Below, piece after piece: positions 34,206 to 43,355 of a stretch of 64,000 nucleotides of DNA. A program made the position numbers and the translations under genes. The notes below the pieces were generated by a model. That model did not search any database, was not told the origin of the DNA, and saw only the letters and a list, made by a program, of their open reading frames with translations. Source of the stretch: Paenisporosarcina cavernae (GTDB taxonomy: Bacteria; Bacillota; Bacilli; Bacillales_A; Planococcaceae); NCBI RefSeq assembly GCF_003595195.1, contig NZ_CP032418.1:570501-634500 (forward strand), read 5' to 3'. Numbering within the stretch: the first letter of the stretch is position 1; each line of letters starts with the position of its first letter.

Positions 34206-36224
34206 ATGAATGAATCAAGTCAAATGTTGCAACAAATCATCGATGCATTAGAAGATCATACGGTTATTACCGATTCAAACGGGGACATTTTATATGCCAA
34301 TACGTCGTGGGAAAAATTTTGTCTTGAAAACAATGGCATTATGGAACGGGCATCTGTTGGAACTAATTATTTGGATGTACTAAGTAAGAGTCAAATGGTT
34401 GTTGAACATCGTGCGTTTCAGTCGATTGTAGACGGTTCGATAGAAGAATTCACCATGGAATATCCGTGTCATTCGGAGATAGAAACTCGTTGGTTCCGTA
34501 TGACTGCTCGTGCATTGACGATTAATGAGGCTACAACAGGATTGATCATCCGTCACCGAGATATCTCCACGGAAAATATGCTTAAAATGGAAACGGAAAA
34601 TTTCCTGGAAAGCATAACTGATGCTTTCTACACACTCGATGCCGAATTTAGATTTGTGCATTTAAATACGGTTGCGATGAAACAATTAAATAAACCTTTA
34701 GAAAGATTAATCGGTCAAAACATCTGGAAAGTCTATCCCGAAACTATTGGAACCGATATTTACACCAATTATATTGAATCGATGGAAGACAGAAAGCCAC
34801 GAAATTTCGATACATTTTATTTGCCAGCCCAAAAGTGGTATTCGATGCATTTACATCCTTCGCGAGATGGGGGATTAACAGTTTACTTCCAAGATATAAC
34901 GTTTCGAAAATCCTTTGAAACAGAACTGAAGCAGTATGCGTATTTTGATGAACTAACCAATTTACCGAATCGCCGCTGGATGATTGAACGAATTGAAGCG
35001 GCAATATCGGACGGGACGAAGTGTGCAATTTTATATATGGATATTGACGGCTTTAAAAATATCAACGATCTATATGGCCATGTAAAAGGGGATGTCTTGC
35101 TCTCGAAAGTTGGAGAGAAGTTGATGAGAGCGGTAGAAGGACATGGCAAGATTGGGCGCATTGGTGGCGACGAATTTTTAGTGTTCGTCAAAGACAAAAG
35201 CATGTTTGAACTCGAAATTTTGGCAAGACAGATTTTGTCGATTTTTTCAAAACCGATTGCGATTGATGAGTATTTCTCGTTTTCCGTCAGTGTCAGTATC
35301 GGAATTAGTCGTTTTCCGGAAAATTCCAGTGATTTACATGAATTGATGAGCTATGCCGATACGTCGATGTATCGTGCAAAGAAACTACGCGGCAATCAGT
35401 TTCGCTTTTACGAGTCGGAAATGACAAAAGAATTATCGAGAAGAATTCATATTGAAAATGAGTTGGCGAAGGATCTAAAAGAGCGAGGGGTATATTTTCA
35501 TTACCAACCACAAATTGACTATACCACAAGGCACTTAGTCGGCTTTGAAGTGCTGTCTCGTTGGAATCATCCAAGTTTAGGTCCGATTTCTCCTTTGGAA
35601 TTTATCGAAATTGCGGAGGAAAGTGGCAATATTCTAAAACTGACACACCATTTAATGGCGGAAGTCTTTTCAAATATGACTCGGTGGAAAAAACAATTTC
35701 AATTCACGAAACCCGTGTCGATCAATGTGACACCGTATTTGTTGTCTCAGCGAACGTTTTTCGATGACTTTTTTGATCTACTGGAGAGGTATGAGATTGA
35801 ACCGTCGATGATCGAATTGGAAATTACGGAAGACACAGAAATTGTTGCGTCAGAAGAAACACTTGCCAATATGCGGTTGTGTAAAGATAAAGGAATACGG
35901 ATTGCGATTGATGACTTTGGAACTGGCTATTCGATGTTAAAATCACTTAGTTATTTTCCGGTCAATAAAATCAAAATCGATCGGTATTTTATTAACCAAA
36001 TTGGTAAAGACCCGATTATCGAATCCATCATTAAATCCATTGTCGATTTCTCATACAATTTGGACTGCCAGCTTGTTGCTGAAGGGGTAGAAACATACGA
36101 GGAAGCGGAGTTTTTAGCGGCAAATGGATGTAGCGTACATCAAGGGTTTTATCTAGAAGCACCGCTTGATGCGCTAGAGTTTGAAGAGAAATATATTGTG
36201 AAGACGCAAGTTGGGGAGGTGTGA
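34206..36224 (+). CDS. Cytoplasmic PAS-GGDEF-EAL cyclic-di-GMP enzyme
   Basis: 672 residues from ATG 34206, eight bases after GAGG; the earlier GTG 34197 overlaps that site. No membrane helix. PAS domains about 10-120 (DSNGDILYANTSWEKF) and 130-235. GGDEF domain about 245-400 has RIGGDEF but no RxxD I-site at the usual place (GHGKIGRIGGDEF). EAL domain about 415-670 carries EVLSRW instead of EALLRW, with DDFGTGYSML and EGVETYEEA kept. EVL variants are common among active phosphodiesterases. 65 bp after the previous gene, so probably co-transcribed. Loss of product inhibition distinguishes it from its neighbour. Confidence 0.92.
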   Translation: MNESSQMLQQIIDALEDHTVITDSNGDILYANTSWEKFCLENNGIMERASVGTNYLDVLSKSQMVVEHRAFQSIVDGSIEEFTMEYPCHSEIETRWFRMTARALTINEATTGLIIRHRDISTENMLKMETENFLESITDAFYTLDAEFRFVHLNTVAMKQLNKPLERLIGQNIWKVYPETIGTDIYTNYIESMEDRKPRNFDTFYLPAQKWYSMHLHPSRDGGLTVYFQDITFRKSFETELKQYAYFDELTNLPNRRWMIERIEAAISDGTKCAILYMDIDGFKNINDLYGHVKGDVLLSKVGEKLMRAVEGHGKIGRIGGDEFLVFVKDKSMFELEILARQILSIFSKPIAIDEYFSFSVSVSIGISRFPENSSDLHELMSYADTSMYRAKKLRGNQFRFYESEMTKELSRRIHIENELAKDLKERGVYFHYQPQIDYTTRHLVGFEVLSRWNHPSLGPISPLEFIEIAEESGNILKLTHHLMAEVFSNMTRWKKQFQFTKPVSINVTPYLLSQRTFFDDFFDLLERYEIEPSMIELEITEDTEIVASEETLANMRLCKDKGIRIAIDDFGTGYSMLKSLSYFPVNKIKIDRYFINQIGKDPIIESIIKSIVDFSYNLDCQLVAEGVETYEEAEFLAANGCSVHQGFYLEAPLDALEFEEKYIVKTQVGEV

Positions 36225-36225
36225 G

Positions 36226-38205
36226 ATGATGCAGCCTTCCGTGACAATCAAATCAGAAACAATTGAAGATGCGATTCAACAAGCATTGAGTATTTTAGAT
36301 GCATCGATTGATGAAGTGGATATTTCCGTGTTGTCTTCTCCCACTAAGTCGATTTTTGGCAATCAAAAAGCACTTGCAGAAGTGAAAATTACGAAACTGG
36401 CGCCAAAAGACGAGTTAACGATCGAATCATTTGTGGATCAGTTCGAAACTCACGTAGAAGAAGAAAACACTGTATGCGGAATATGGATTATCGACGAAAA
36501 AGTGCATGTGTCATCGACGAAAAACCGTTACCCGATTTTAGAAGTTGGTCAAGGGGTCGAGGTATGGATTAACGGCGTACAAGTGACGCAGCGGCAAGTG
36601 ATTGCATCCGATGATCAAATGAGATTGAAAACAACGGATGAATTGGTTCCTGCTACGTTTTCAATTGAGCTAGAACCGCAAAATATGACTGCTTATTTAG
36701 ATGTAAAACAAGGAAAACGCGTGAAGCGACGTGTCAAAGACGTTCCAATGAGTGATTCCGTCGTGGTGGAAGCAGAGGAAGAAGTGCTTCCGATGTTTGA
36801 TTTGAAGATGGAAGAAGTAATGGAAAAAGTGAAAATCATGAACATGGTCGGTGTGGACTATGCAGCGATTGCTTCTGCTGTCAATTCCTTAGAAGGTGGA
36901 CGTGTGGCGATTGCGAAAGGAACTCCACCTGTGAAAGGTCGAGATGGATACTTAGAAATTTTGTATGACAACGATGTATTTCAATCCGTTCGTGATCAAC
37001 GTGCACGGGTTGATTTCCGAGAGAAAAACGCCATTCTTACAGTGGAAGAAGGGGATGTTCTCGCGCAAATTATACCAGCGACAAACGGAAAGCCAGGAAA
37101 AGATGTGTTTGGAAACGTCATCCTTCCGCCAGTGGTGCAAGAAGTGGATTTACGACTGACGAATCATGTTGCACAAAAGGAAGCGCGTATTATCGCGGTC
37201 ACATCTGGAAGACCACTGATTGAAACGCGCGGCCGTCTTGTTAAAGTGGACATCGTCAAAGAATTAATTCACCACGGTGACGTCACGATTGAATCGGGAA
37301 ACATACGATTCCAAGGGGATGTTGTCATAAAAGGAGATATCGACGATTCTATGGTGGTGGAAGCTGCTGGCCGAATTACGATTGATGGAAACTGTACGAA
37401 AGCGGAAATTACGTCCGCTCAGTCAGTGCTTGTTCGTAAGAATGTCTTTTCGACGTCCATTAATGTCGGGAAAGCAAATATCATCATTAATGAATTAGTG
37501 TTGATGCTACGCGGTATTGTACCTCAATTTGAACAAATGCGAACGGCAATTCGTCAAATTATGGAAGTGAATAACCAGACGAAAGAAGAATTGCAAGTAC
37601 ATCAGTTGCATCATTTGATTCGCTTATTAATGGAAAAGAAATTTCCTTTATTAAAAGAAAAGGTCCATATGCTCATTCAAAAAGTGCGTGAAAATCACGC
37701 GGTTCTGGATCGTGAATGGACCGATATGGCCGATAAATTAAATCAACACATTCTCGTGTTATCGACGCAAACGAATACGAATGATTATTCCCCACTAGTC
37801 GATGAAGTGCGCGAGTTATACGAAATGTATTGTATCCCGCCAGAGCCAAAGTCGAATTTGTCGTTGTCGTACGCGATTAATAGCCATTTGTATTGTAGTG
37901 GGAATATCTTTGTGACAGATCAGGGAGCTTATCATTGTAATATCCAAGCAGGGAATGCAGTGCGCATCGCAAATGTTTGCCGTGGAGGCATGATTGTTGC
38001 GGGGAAAAATGCGACATTTGATGAACTAGGTTCGGAAATTGGCGTGAAAACGATTGTTCAAGTGCCGCATGATGGGTTAATTCAAATCAATCACGTCTAT
38101 CAAGGGACAGAAATTCACATTGGTAATCGCCGCCATACATTTGCAGTCGAGGAGTATCACGTGAAAGCGCACATTGGAGCAGATGGCATGATTGCTTTGA
38201 GATAG
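36226..38205 (+). CDS. Jag_N plus DUF342 (FapA-like) protein
   Basis: 659 residues from ATG 36226 (or 36229) with GGGGAGG at 36213-36219, one base after the preceding stop, so translationally coupled. An N-terminal Jag_N-like domain covers about 1-55 (IEDAIQQALSILDASIDEVDISVL). The DUF342 beta-helical region follows (IPATNGKPGKDVFGN, GDVTIESGNIRFQGDVVIKGDI), interrupted by a coiled-coil stretch about 430-540. FapA-type proteins of this family are linked to polar or flagellar localisation in Vibrio; the Bacillales role is unknown. Position after two cyclic-di-GMP genes suggests a signalling or polymer link. Confidence 0.85.
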   Translation: MMQPSVTIKSETIEDAIQQALSILDASIDEVDISVLSSPTKSIFGNQKALAEVKITKLAPKDELTIESFVDQFETHVEEENTVCGIWIIDEKVHVSSTKNRYPILEVGQGVEVWINGVQVTQRQVIASDDQMRLKTTDELVPATFSIELEPQNMTAYLDVKQGKRVKRRVKDVPMSDSVVVEAEEEVLPMFDLKMEEVMEKVKIMNMVGVDYAAIASAVNSLEGGRVAIAKGTPPVKGRDGYLEILYDNDVFQSVRDQRARVDFREKNAILTVEEGDVLAQIIPATNGKPGKDVFGNVILPPVVQEVDLRLTNHVAQKEARIIAVTSGRPLIETRGRLVKVDIVKELIHHGDVTIESGNIRFQGDVVIKGDIDDSMVVEAAGRITIDGNCTKAEITSAQSVLVRKNVFSTSINVGKANIIINELVLMLRGIVPQFEQMRTAIRQIMEVNNQTKEELQVHQLHHLIRLLMEKKFPLLKEKVHMLIQKVRENHAVLDREWTDMADKLNQHILVLSTQTNTNDYSPLVDEVRELYEMYCIPPEPKSNLSLSYAINSHLYCSGNIFVTDQGAYHCNIQAGNAVRIANVCRGGMIVAGKNATFDELGSEIGVKTIVQVPHDGLIQINHVYQGTEIHIGNRRHTFAVEEYHVKAHIGADGMIALR

Positions 38206-38254
38206 TGCATGAAGTGGTTTAGAAATAGAAGGAGTTTTGAAAGGGGAATGGGAG

Positions 38255-39058
38255 ATGGAAAATAAGCATCAGATGACAGTGCAAGGTAAAGGGGAGGAAG
38301 TTCTTCTTTTTTCAAATGGTTACGGTTGCGATCAGAGTATGTGGCGGAATGTCACGCCAGCTTTTGTCGATGAGTACAAAGTCGTGACATTTAATCATGT
38401 CGGATCTGGGAAATCGGACGTCTCCTTTTATTCCAGCGAAAAGTACGGTTCGCTTCACGGTTATGCGGAGGATGTCATTGAAATTATTGTGTCACTTGGT
38501 GGCGATCCGGTTCATTATGTCGGGCATTCGGTGAGTGGTATGATTGGTATTTTAGCAGCGAACAAACGACCCGAGTTGTTTCGAGAGTTAATTTTAATTG
38601 GGCCATCTGCTCGTTATTTGAATGATTATCCGGATTACATTGGGGGCTTTGAAGAAAAGGATTTACAAGAACTTTTCGGATTAATGGAAGCCAATTTCGA
38701 CGAATGGGCGAAATACTTAGCGCCAATCGTGATGGAAAATGAAGACCGCCCTTATTTGAAGCAAGAACTCGTCGATAATTTTACTACTGGGAATAAAGAA
38801 ATTTCGAAGGAATTCGCGCGTGTTACGTTTTATTGTGACCATCGCCGAGATGTACGGCATGTGCGAGTGCCAGTTCATATTTTACAAACGAAGCATGACG
38901 GTGTCGTTCCGCTTGAAGCAGCAGAATATTTAGTCGAAACCATTCCGGATGCATCGATTCAAATAATGGAAGCGACTGGTCATTACCCGCAACTATCGCA
39001 ACCTGAAGAAACAATTCGCCACATCCAATCGAAAGTGAAGGGTGATGATCCTTCGTGA
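38255..39058 (+). CDS. rsbQ: Alpha/beta hydrolase RsbQ
   Basis: 267 residues, matching RsbQ length. Recalled B. subtilis RsbQ shares SNGYGCDQSMWRNV, VGSGKSDVS, YAEDV, GHSVSGMIG with the nucleophile Ser, GPSARYLNDYPDYIGGFEE, and the catalytic Asp/His regions TKHDGVVP and TGHYPQLS. RsbQ supplies a small hydrophobic cofactor to the PAS domain of the phosphatase RsbP and so activates sigma-B on energy stress. ATG 38255 follows AGGGG by eight bases. The stop overlaps the start of the next, broken PAS gene by four bases, the usual rsbQ-rsbP order. Confidence 0.88.
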   Translation: MENKHQMTVQGKGEEVLLFSNGYGCDQSMWRNVTPAFVDEYKVVTFNHVGSGKSDVSFYSSEKYGSLHGYAEDVIEIIVSLGGDPVHYVGHSVSGMIGILAANKRPELFRELILIGPSARYLNDYPDYIGGFEEKDLQELFGLMEANFDEWAKYLAPIVMENEDRPYLKQELVDNFTTGNKEISKEFARVTFYCDHRRDVRHVRVPVHILQTKHDGVVPLEAAEYLVETIPDASIQIMEATGHYPQLSQPEETIRHIQSKVKGDDPS

Positions 39059-39441
39059 ATGAACGATTACAACATGCGCAGGTAGGATTTGTGCACCTTG
39101 ATGATGAAGGAAGAGTGATTCAAGTGAACAACCATGTGCTGTCTTAGACAGGGTTGCTGCACTACGAAGTGGAAGGGGTTTCATTTCAAGAATTATTGAC
39201 ACTCGCTTCACGAGTATATTTTCAATCGTTCTTTTTACCGAACATTAACTTGAAGCGCAATATTGCGGAGATGTACGTTACGCTGCGGGCTGTGAAAGAG
39301 GATTTACCGATTGTCCTAAATGGACAGCTGTTAGAAAACGGTGAAATTGAAATTTATTTCATTGCAGTGCCAACACGAGAACGGTATGTGCGGAAGATAA
39401 ATGAAGAGCGAGAAGTATTGATCGCCCAACGGAATATGTAG
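39055..39441 (+). pseudogene. RsbP-like PAS-domain gene, broken and truncated
   Basis: Reading from GTG 39055 gives NERLQHAQVGFVHLDDEG, then an in-frame TAG at 39145-39147 inside the PAS domain. The same frame continues with FQSFFLPNINLKRNIAEMYVTLRA to a stop at 39441. Order and motifs follow the PAS part of RsbP (YFFPLLKLEHHIEEIYISLKA in B. subtilis, from memory). The PP2C phosphatase domain that should come next is absent; repeats follow instead. The GTG overlaps the rsbQ stop. A natural suppressor is unlikely; a sequencing error could remove the TAG but not restore PP2C. Confidence 0.75.
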
Positions 39442-39447
39442 GAGAGT

Positions 39448-39480
39448 ACCCTAGTTAGCAGATGATTGCTGACTAGGGTT
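39448..39480 (+). terminator. Hairpin after the rsbP remnant
   Basis: Stem accctagttagca/tgctgactagggt with no real T run. The right half, gattgctgact, is repeated at 39913. Confidence 0.45.
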
Positions 39481-40085
39481 ATGTTATTAGGAGTAGTGGA
39501 TTCGTAGCAATTCTGTGACAAGAGAGGCTATCTAAAGACGCACTTTGGTGCGATTCTGGCGATTTATGTGCGATACAGCGGAATTGTGTGCGATTCGTGC
39601 CGCTTTTTTATAATTTCTGCAGGATTATTAAGCTTTTTATATCTTGAGATCCAAACTACTTTGATTGGCAGAGATTAAATTGGACCGTTTTCGCATTAGC
39701 GAAAACGCACTCATCATAGTTTGAGATATCATTTATGTCTTATTCGATATAAAGAATAGGTACTACACCACATTCATGGTGCGATATTTTGAGATTTTGT
39801 GCGATAGTAGGTCGTGTTGGTGCGATAAATCGGGAAAATGTAATAGAAAGACAAATATGTGATAGTTCGCATGGAAGAACATCTTCAACGCTTGTGAGGA
39901 GATGGAGTTAGATGATTGCTGACTGGATTATTAGGAGTAGTGGAATTGTATTAATACTGTTAAGAGAGAGGCTATCTAAAGACGCACTTTGGTGCGATTC
40001 TGGCGATTTATGTGCGATAGAGGGTTATGTTGGTGCGATTGATCGGGAAAATGTAATAGAAAGACAAATATGTGATAGTTCGCAG
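39461..40085 (+). repeat. Direct duplication, about 445-450 bp offset, at the edge of the repeat
   Basis: The segment from gattgctgact through gaggctatctaaagacgcactttggtgcgattctggcgatttatgtgcgat at 39463-39574 recurs at 39913-40018. The block gtaatagaaagacaaatatgtgatagttcgca recurs at 39840 and 40052. The duplicated flank plus the repeat suggests slippage or unequal recombination. Confidence 0.75.
39530..39860 (-). repeat. Inverted copy of the TCGCACA/double-hairpin repeat
   Basis: Read on minus it gives the family order, including gcacgaatcgcacac, aataatcctgcagaaat, TATCGAATAAGACAT and the hairpin with arms ttttcgc/gcgaaaa (39685-39706). The second, GCTTTCGC hairpin is absent. Confidence 0.75.
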
Positions 40086-40177
40086 TGTGATGCGAGACTT
40101 GCCACATTCCCAGTTCCCTATTAAATTGCGCTTTCGATTCCGGCATTTTATGATAGATAGAGGAGGTGCGCAATGTT

Positions 40178-40561
40178 ATGAAGAATACATATTATAGTAA
40201 TTTACTTTTACGAGTGGCGGCAATTTTCGGATTGATTGGTGCAGTACTAGGGAGTCATATGGCGGGTTCGATGGATTATAGTTGGCGACCTGTTCATGCA
40301 CATATTTTGGTGGTGGGGTGGCTGTCTTTATTCGCATGGGCAGTGTTTTACCGTGTGTTTAAACCGGTGCCGAACTGGATGAGTGCGCTGCATGTGTACT
40401 GTGCGATTATCGGCGTGACGCTGTTAACGCTTGGAATGGCGATGAATATTTTCGTTGATATTCCTAGAGCGCTCTATTTGTTTGTGTATATTGGTGGCGG
40501 CGTAACGGTGTTAGTCAGTTTTGGGGCATTTGTTTTGCAGACGTGGAGAAAACAAGAATAG
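40178..40561 (+). CDS. Small four-helix membrane protein, haem-copper-oxidase-like
   Basis: 127 residues from ATG 40178, with AGGAGG at 40161-40166. Four hydrophobic helices. The segment VHAHILVVGWLSLFAWAVFYRVF resembles the His-containing helix of cytochrome oxidase or nitric-oxide reductase subunit I-like proteins (a HAHxxxxGW pattern). It is much too short to be a full oxidase subunit. Known small homologues are annotated only as hypothetical or oxidase-like. Haem binding is inference. 15 bp upstream of the epimerase gene, so co-transcribed. Confidence 0.65.
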   Translation: MKNTYYSNLLLRVAAIFGLIGAVLGSHMAGSMDYSWRPVHAHILVVGWLSLFAWAVFYRVFKPVPNWMSALHVYCAIIGVTLLTLGMAMNIFVDIPRALYLFVYIGGGVTVLVSFGAFVLQTWRKQE

Positions 40562-40576
40562 TTGGAGGGGATGGGT

Positions 40577-41452
40577 ATGAAACGTGCACTTGTAATGGGA
40601 GGAACTCGATTTTTTGGGGTTCGCTTGGTCGAGGGGTTACTGGAAAAAGGGTATGATGTCACGATTGCCACTCGTGGAGTGACGAGTGATTCGTTTGGAG
40701 ATCGAGTAAATCGCCTTGTGATAGATCGAGATGATTTGCATGCGTCGAAGGAATCGCTTCAACAACCCTGGGATGTCGTGTTTGACAACATTTGTTATGC
40801 ATCGAAAGACGCGATGGAGGCGGTCGAGATTTTCGAAGGATATGTGAAAAAGTATGTTGTGACTTCTTCTAAATCCGTGTATTCATCGAAAGAAAACATC
40901 GGAGACTACACAGAAGAACATTTTGAACCAGTTGGGTATGAAATTGTAATTAATGATAAATCTGCATTTGCATATGACGAAGGAAAGCGCCAAGTAGAAG
41001 CGGTCTTTTTTCAACGAGCATCTTTTCCTGTAGTCGCAGTTCGCTTCCCAATTGTGCTAGGTGACAATGATTATACGAAGCGACTCGATTTTTATATCGA
41101 ACATATTTTAACAGATCAACCATTTAAACTAGATCATCCAGAAGCGGCAATGGACTTCATTTCGGAAGAAGAAGCAGGGAGATTTCTTGTATGGGCAGGA
41201 GAATGTGATTTCGTCGGTCCTGTGAATGCTGACGCAAATGGACATGTCGAGATGGGAGAGCTTGTTCGGATGATCGAAGAAGTGACAGAAAAGTCAGCGG
41301 TCATCGAAGAAGAAGGAGAAAATTCTCCGTATAACCTCGAAAAGACGTGGTTGATTAGCAATAAACTGGCTGAATCAGCTGGCTTTCAATTTACTCAGTT
41401 AGTAGATTGGTTACCCGGACTAATTGAGAGACGAGTAAATGAATTATCCTAA
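40577..41452 (+). CDS. NAD(P)-dependent epimerase/reductase (extended SDR)
   Basis: 291 residues. Rossmann start ALVMGGTRFFGVRLVEGLL with a GGTRFxG nucleotide motif, an SDR-like VTSSKSVYSS strand, YDEGKRQVEAV (Tyr-x3-Lys-like), and AVRFPIVLGDND. It resembles atypical NAD-dependent epimerase/dehydratase proteins rather than GalE. ATG 40577 is six bases after GGAGGGG; ATG 40571 is too near. The substrate is unknown. Followed by a terminator. Confidence 0.8.
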   Translation: MKRALVMGGTRFFGVRLVEGLLEKGYDVTIATRGVTSDSFGDRVNRLVIDRDDLHASKESLQQPWDVVFDNICYASKDAMEAVEIFEGYVKKYVVTSSKSVYSSKENIGDYTEEHFEPVGYEIVINDKSAFAYDEGKRQVEAVFFQRASFPVVAVRFPIVLGDNDYTKRLDFYIEHILTDQPFKLDHPEAAMDFISEEEAGRFLVWAGECDFVGPVNADANGHVEMGELVRMIEEVTEKSAVIEEEGENSPYNLEKTWLISNKLAESAGFQFTQLVDWLPGLIERRVNELS

Positions 41453-41457
41453 GGTAA

Positions 41458-41485
41458 AGATGAGGCTACGGTCTCATCTTTTTTT
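41458..41485 (+). terminator. Terminator after the epimerase gene
   Basis: Stem agatgag with a tctcatct partner, followed by a seven-T run. Confidence 0.8.
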
Positions 41486-41591
41486 ATATTTTTCTTGTAA
41501 ATAGTTTTTTAATTATCTAAAACAGTTCAATTAGATTATATAAAAATGGTACTATCATACGATAATAATACAAAAGAAAGGAGATACCTTC

Positions 41592-43355
41592 ATGAAAAAA
41601 ATTATCTTATTTATTCCTATCCTCTTCCTATCATTCTTCTTCTTCTCTCCTCAAACGATGAATGCCACAATAACGGATAAAGCACGTGTCATCGTGACAT
41701 TTGAAGATTCTATTAGCTCTCGTGCGTTACAAAAAGCACAAGCAGACATAACGATGACAAGTGAGAATGAGGAAATTGTTGCTGCGGAAATTCCAGTTTC
41801 CTACATCGATGATTTACGACGTGATCCAAGCGTTCAAAAAGTGGAATTAGATCCAATCGTCAAAGTGAATGCAGATTTTATGGAATATGGACTTACGCTT
41901 ACAGAAATTCCACAAGCTTGGAATGAAAACTTTTTTGGCAATGGTGTGAAAGTGGCTATTATCGACAGTGGAATTGCTTCACATGAAGATTTACATATTG
42001 CAGGTGGTGTGTCATTCGTCGATTATACAACGAGTTTTTCTGATGATAATGGACACGGTACGCATGTCGCTGGAATTATTGCTGCACAACATAATTCTAT
42101 TGGGGTTGCTGGAATTGCGCCAAATGTGGATTTATTTTCTGTCAAATCGATGAATCAAGACGGCGAATCGTATTTGTCCGATGTTATCGCGGGGATCGAC
42201 TGGTCCATTGAACACCAAATGGACATAATCAACATGAGTTTTGGCACACAAGTGGATTCGTTCGCGTTCCACACCATTTTACAAAAAGCAGAAGCGGCTG
42301 GCATTCTGTTAGTAGGTGCTGCGGGAAATGATGGGACAGGGTTTGGAGATACAGTGGATTATCCAGCAAAATACGAAGAAGTAATCGCAGTAAGTGCAGT
42401 GGATCAAAATTCACGTCATGCTTCGTTTTCATCTACTGGTCCTGCATTAGAAATTGCAGCTCCAGGTGTTGGAATTGCGAGTACGTATATTGGAAATCAA
42501 TACGCTCGAATGAGCGGAACTTCTATGGCTGCTCCGTATGTAGCTGGGTACGCTGCGTTATTAAAACAAGCTTATCCAACAAAAAGTACAACAGAATTGC
42601 GAAAAATCTTAACGGCAACAAGCACAGATTTAGGTGATATAGGACGTGATATCCTATATGGATTCGGTCTTCTTCACGCTTCGTCTTTAGATGTGGATAG
42701 TGAAACGACGTCTCCTACTCAACCAGTCAATGAACCCACTGCCACAGATACAGTAGACAATGAAAAAGTGGTACCCCCACTCTTACCAGAACCTACTCCA
42801 GATGAATCACCTGAGCCCGAAAAAACTCCTGCAAAAAGTCCGGAATTTGTAGATGTTCCAACTAATTTTTGGGCACATGATGCAATTCAACAGCTTACGG
42901 AGTTAGGAATTATTAACGGTTTTCCTAATGGAACATTTGCTCCGTCTAATTCGATTCGAAGAGACCATGTTGCCGCTATGTTGTACCGGCTAAATCCAGT
43001 GGAAAGCCCTTCTACTGAAGAGGTATTTAAAGACGTATCTTCATCGTATTCATTTTACAAAGAAATTTATGCAATGAAACAACAAGGTGTTTTTTCTGGA
43101 AATAATGGTTACTTCTTTCCTCGTGAAAAATTAACACGTGCAGAAATGGCGAAAATTTTAGTCGAAGTTTTTGATTTAACTGGTAGCGCGGATGCTCCAT
43201 TTAAAGATGTTTCTCAAAATATGTGGGCTAAAACATATATAGATATTTTATATGCAAATAATATTACAAAAGGATCTGCTGGTAATTTCCATCCGGCTGC
43301 ACCTGTTACACGTGCAGAATTCGCAGTGTTCGTTACAAGAGCACTGGAAAAATAG
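41592..43355 (+). CDS. Subtilisin-like serine protease (S8) with C-terminal SLH domains
   Basis: Secreted protease of 587 residues. Signal peptide about 1-27; an I9-like propeptide about 30-95 (RVIVTFEDSISS...VQKVELDPIVKV). S8 domain about 100-370 has Asp125 (VAIIDSGI), His155 (NGHGTHVAG) and Ser311 (SGTSMAAPY). A Pro/Glu/Thr linker (about 375-415) leads to three SLH domains (about 417-585; EFVDVPTNFWAHDAI, VFKDVSSSYSFYKEI, PFKDVSQNMWAKTYI). Related to the 16237 protease but with a clear propeptide. ATG 41592 has AAAGGAGAT. No terminator is obvious after it. Confidence 0.92.
   Translation: MKKIILFIPILFLSFFFFSPQTMNATITDKARVIVTFEDSISSRALQKAQADITMTSENEEIVAAEIPVSYIDDLRRDPSVQKVELDPIVKVNADFMEYGLTLTEIPQAWNENFFGNGVKVAIIDSGIASHEDLHIAGGVSFVDYTTSFSDDNGHGTHVAGIIAAQHNSIGVAGIAPNVDLFSVKSMNQDGESYLSDVIAGIDWSIEHQMDIINMSFGTQVDSFAFHTILQKAEAAGILLVGAAGNDGTGFGDTVDYPAKYEEVIAVSAVDQNSRHASFSSTGPALEIAAPGVGIASTYIGNQYARMSGTSMAAPYVAGYAALLKQAYPTKSTTELRKILTATSTDLGDIGRDILYGFGLLHASSLDVDSETTSPTQPVNEPTATDTVDNEKVVPPLLPEPTPDESPEPEKTPAKSPEFVDVPTNFWAHDAIQQLTELGIINGFPNGTFAPSNSIRRDHVAAMLYRLNPVESPSTEEVFKDVSSSYSFYKEIYAMKQQGVFSGNNGYFFPREKLTRAEMAKILVEVFDLTGSADAPFKDVSQNMWAKTYIDILYANNITKGSAGNFHPAAPVTRAEFAVFVTRALEK

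Larger units (their letters stand above)
39442..40177. other. Gene-free stretch made of repeats
   Basis: Filled by the hairpin, the inverted repeat copy and the direct duplication; the short frame 39912-40124 lies wholly in repeat sequence and is not called. Confidence 0.7.

Noticed and set aside
39912-40124. 70-codon plus-strand frame before the oxidase-like gene
   Set aside because: Consists of duplicated non-coding repeat sequence with no ribosome site.
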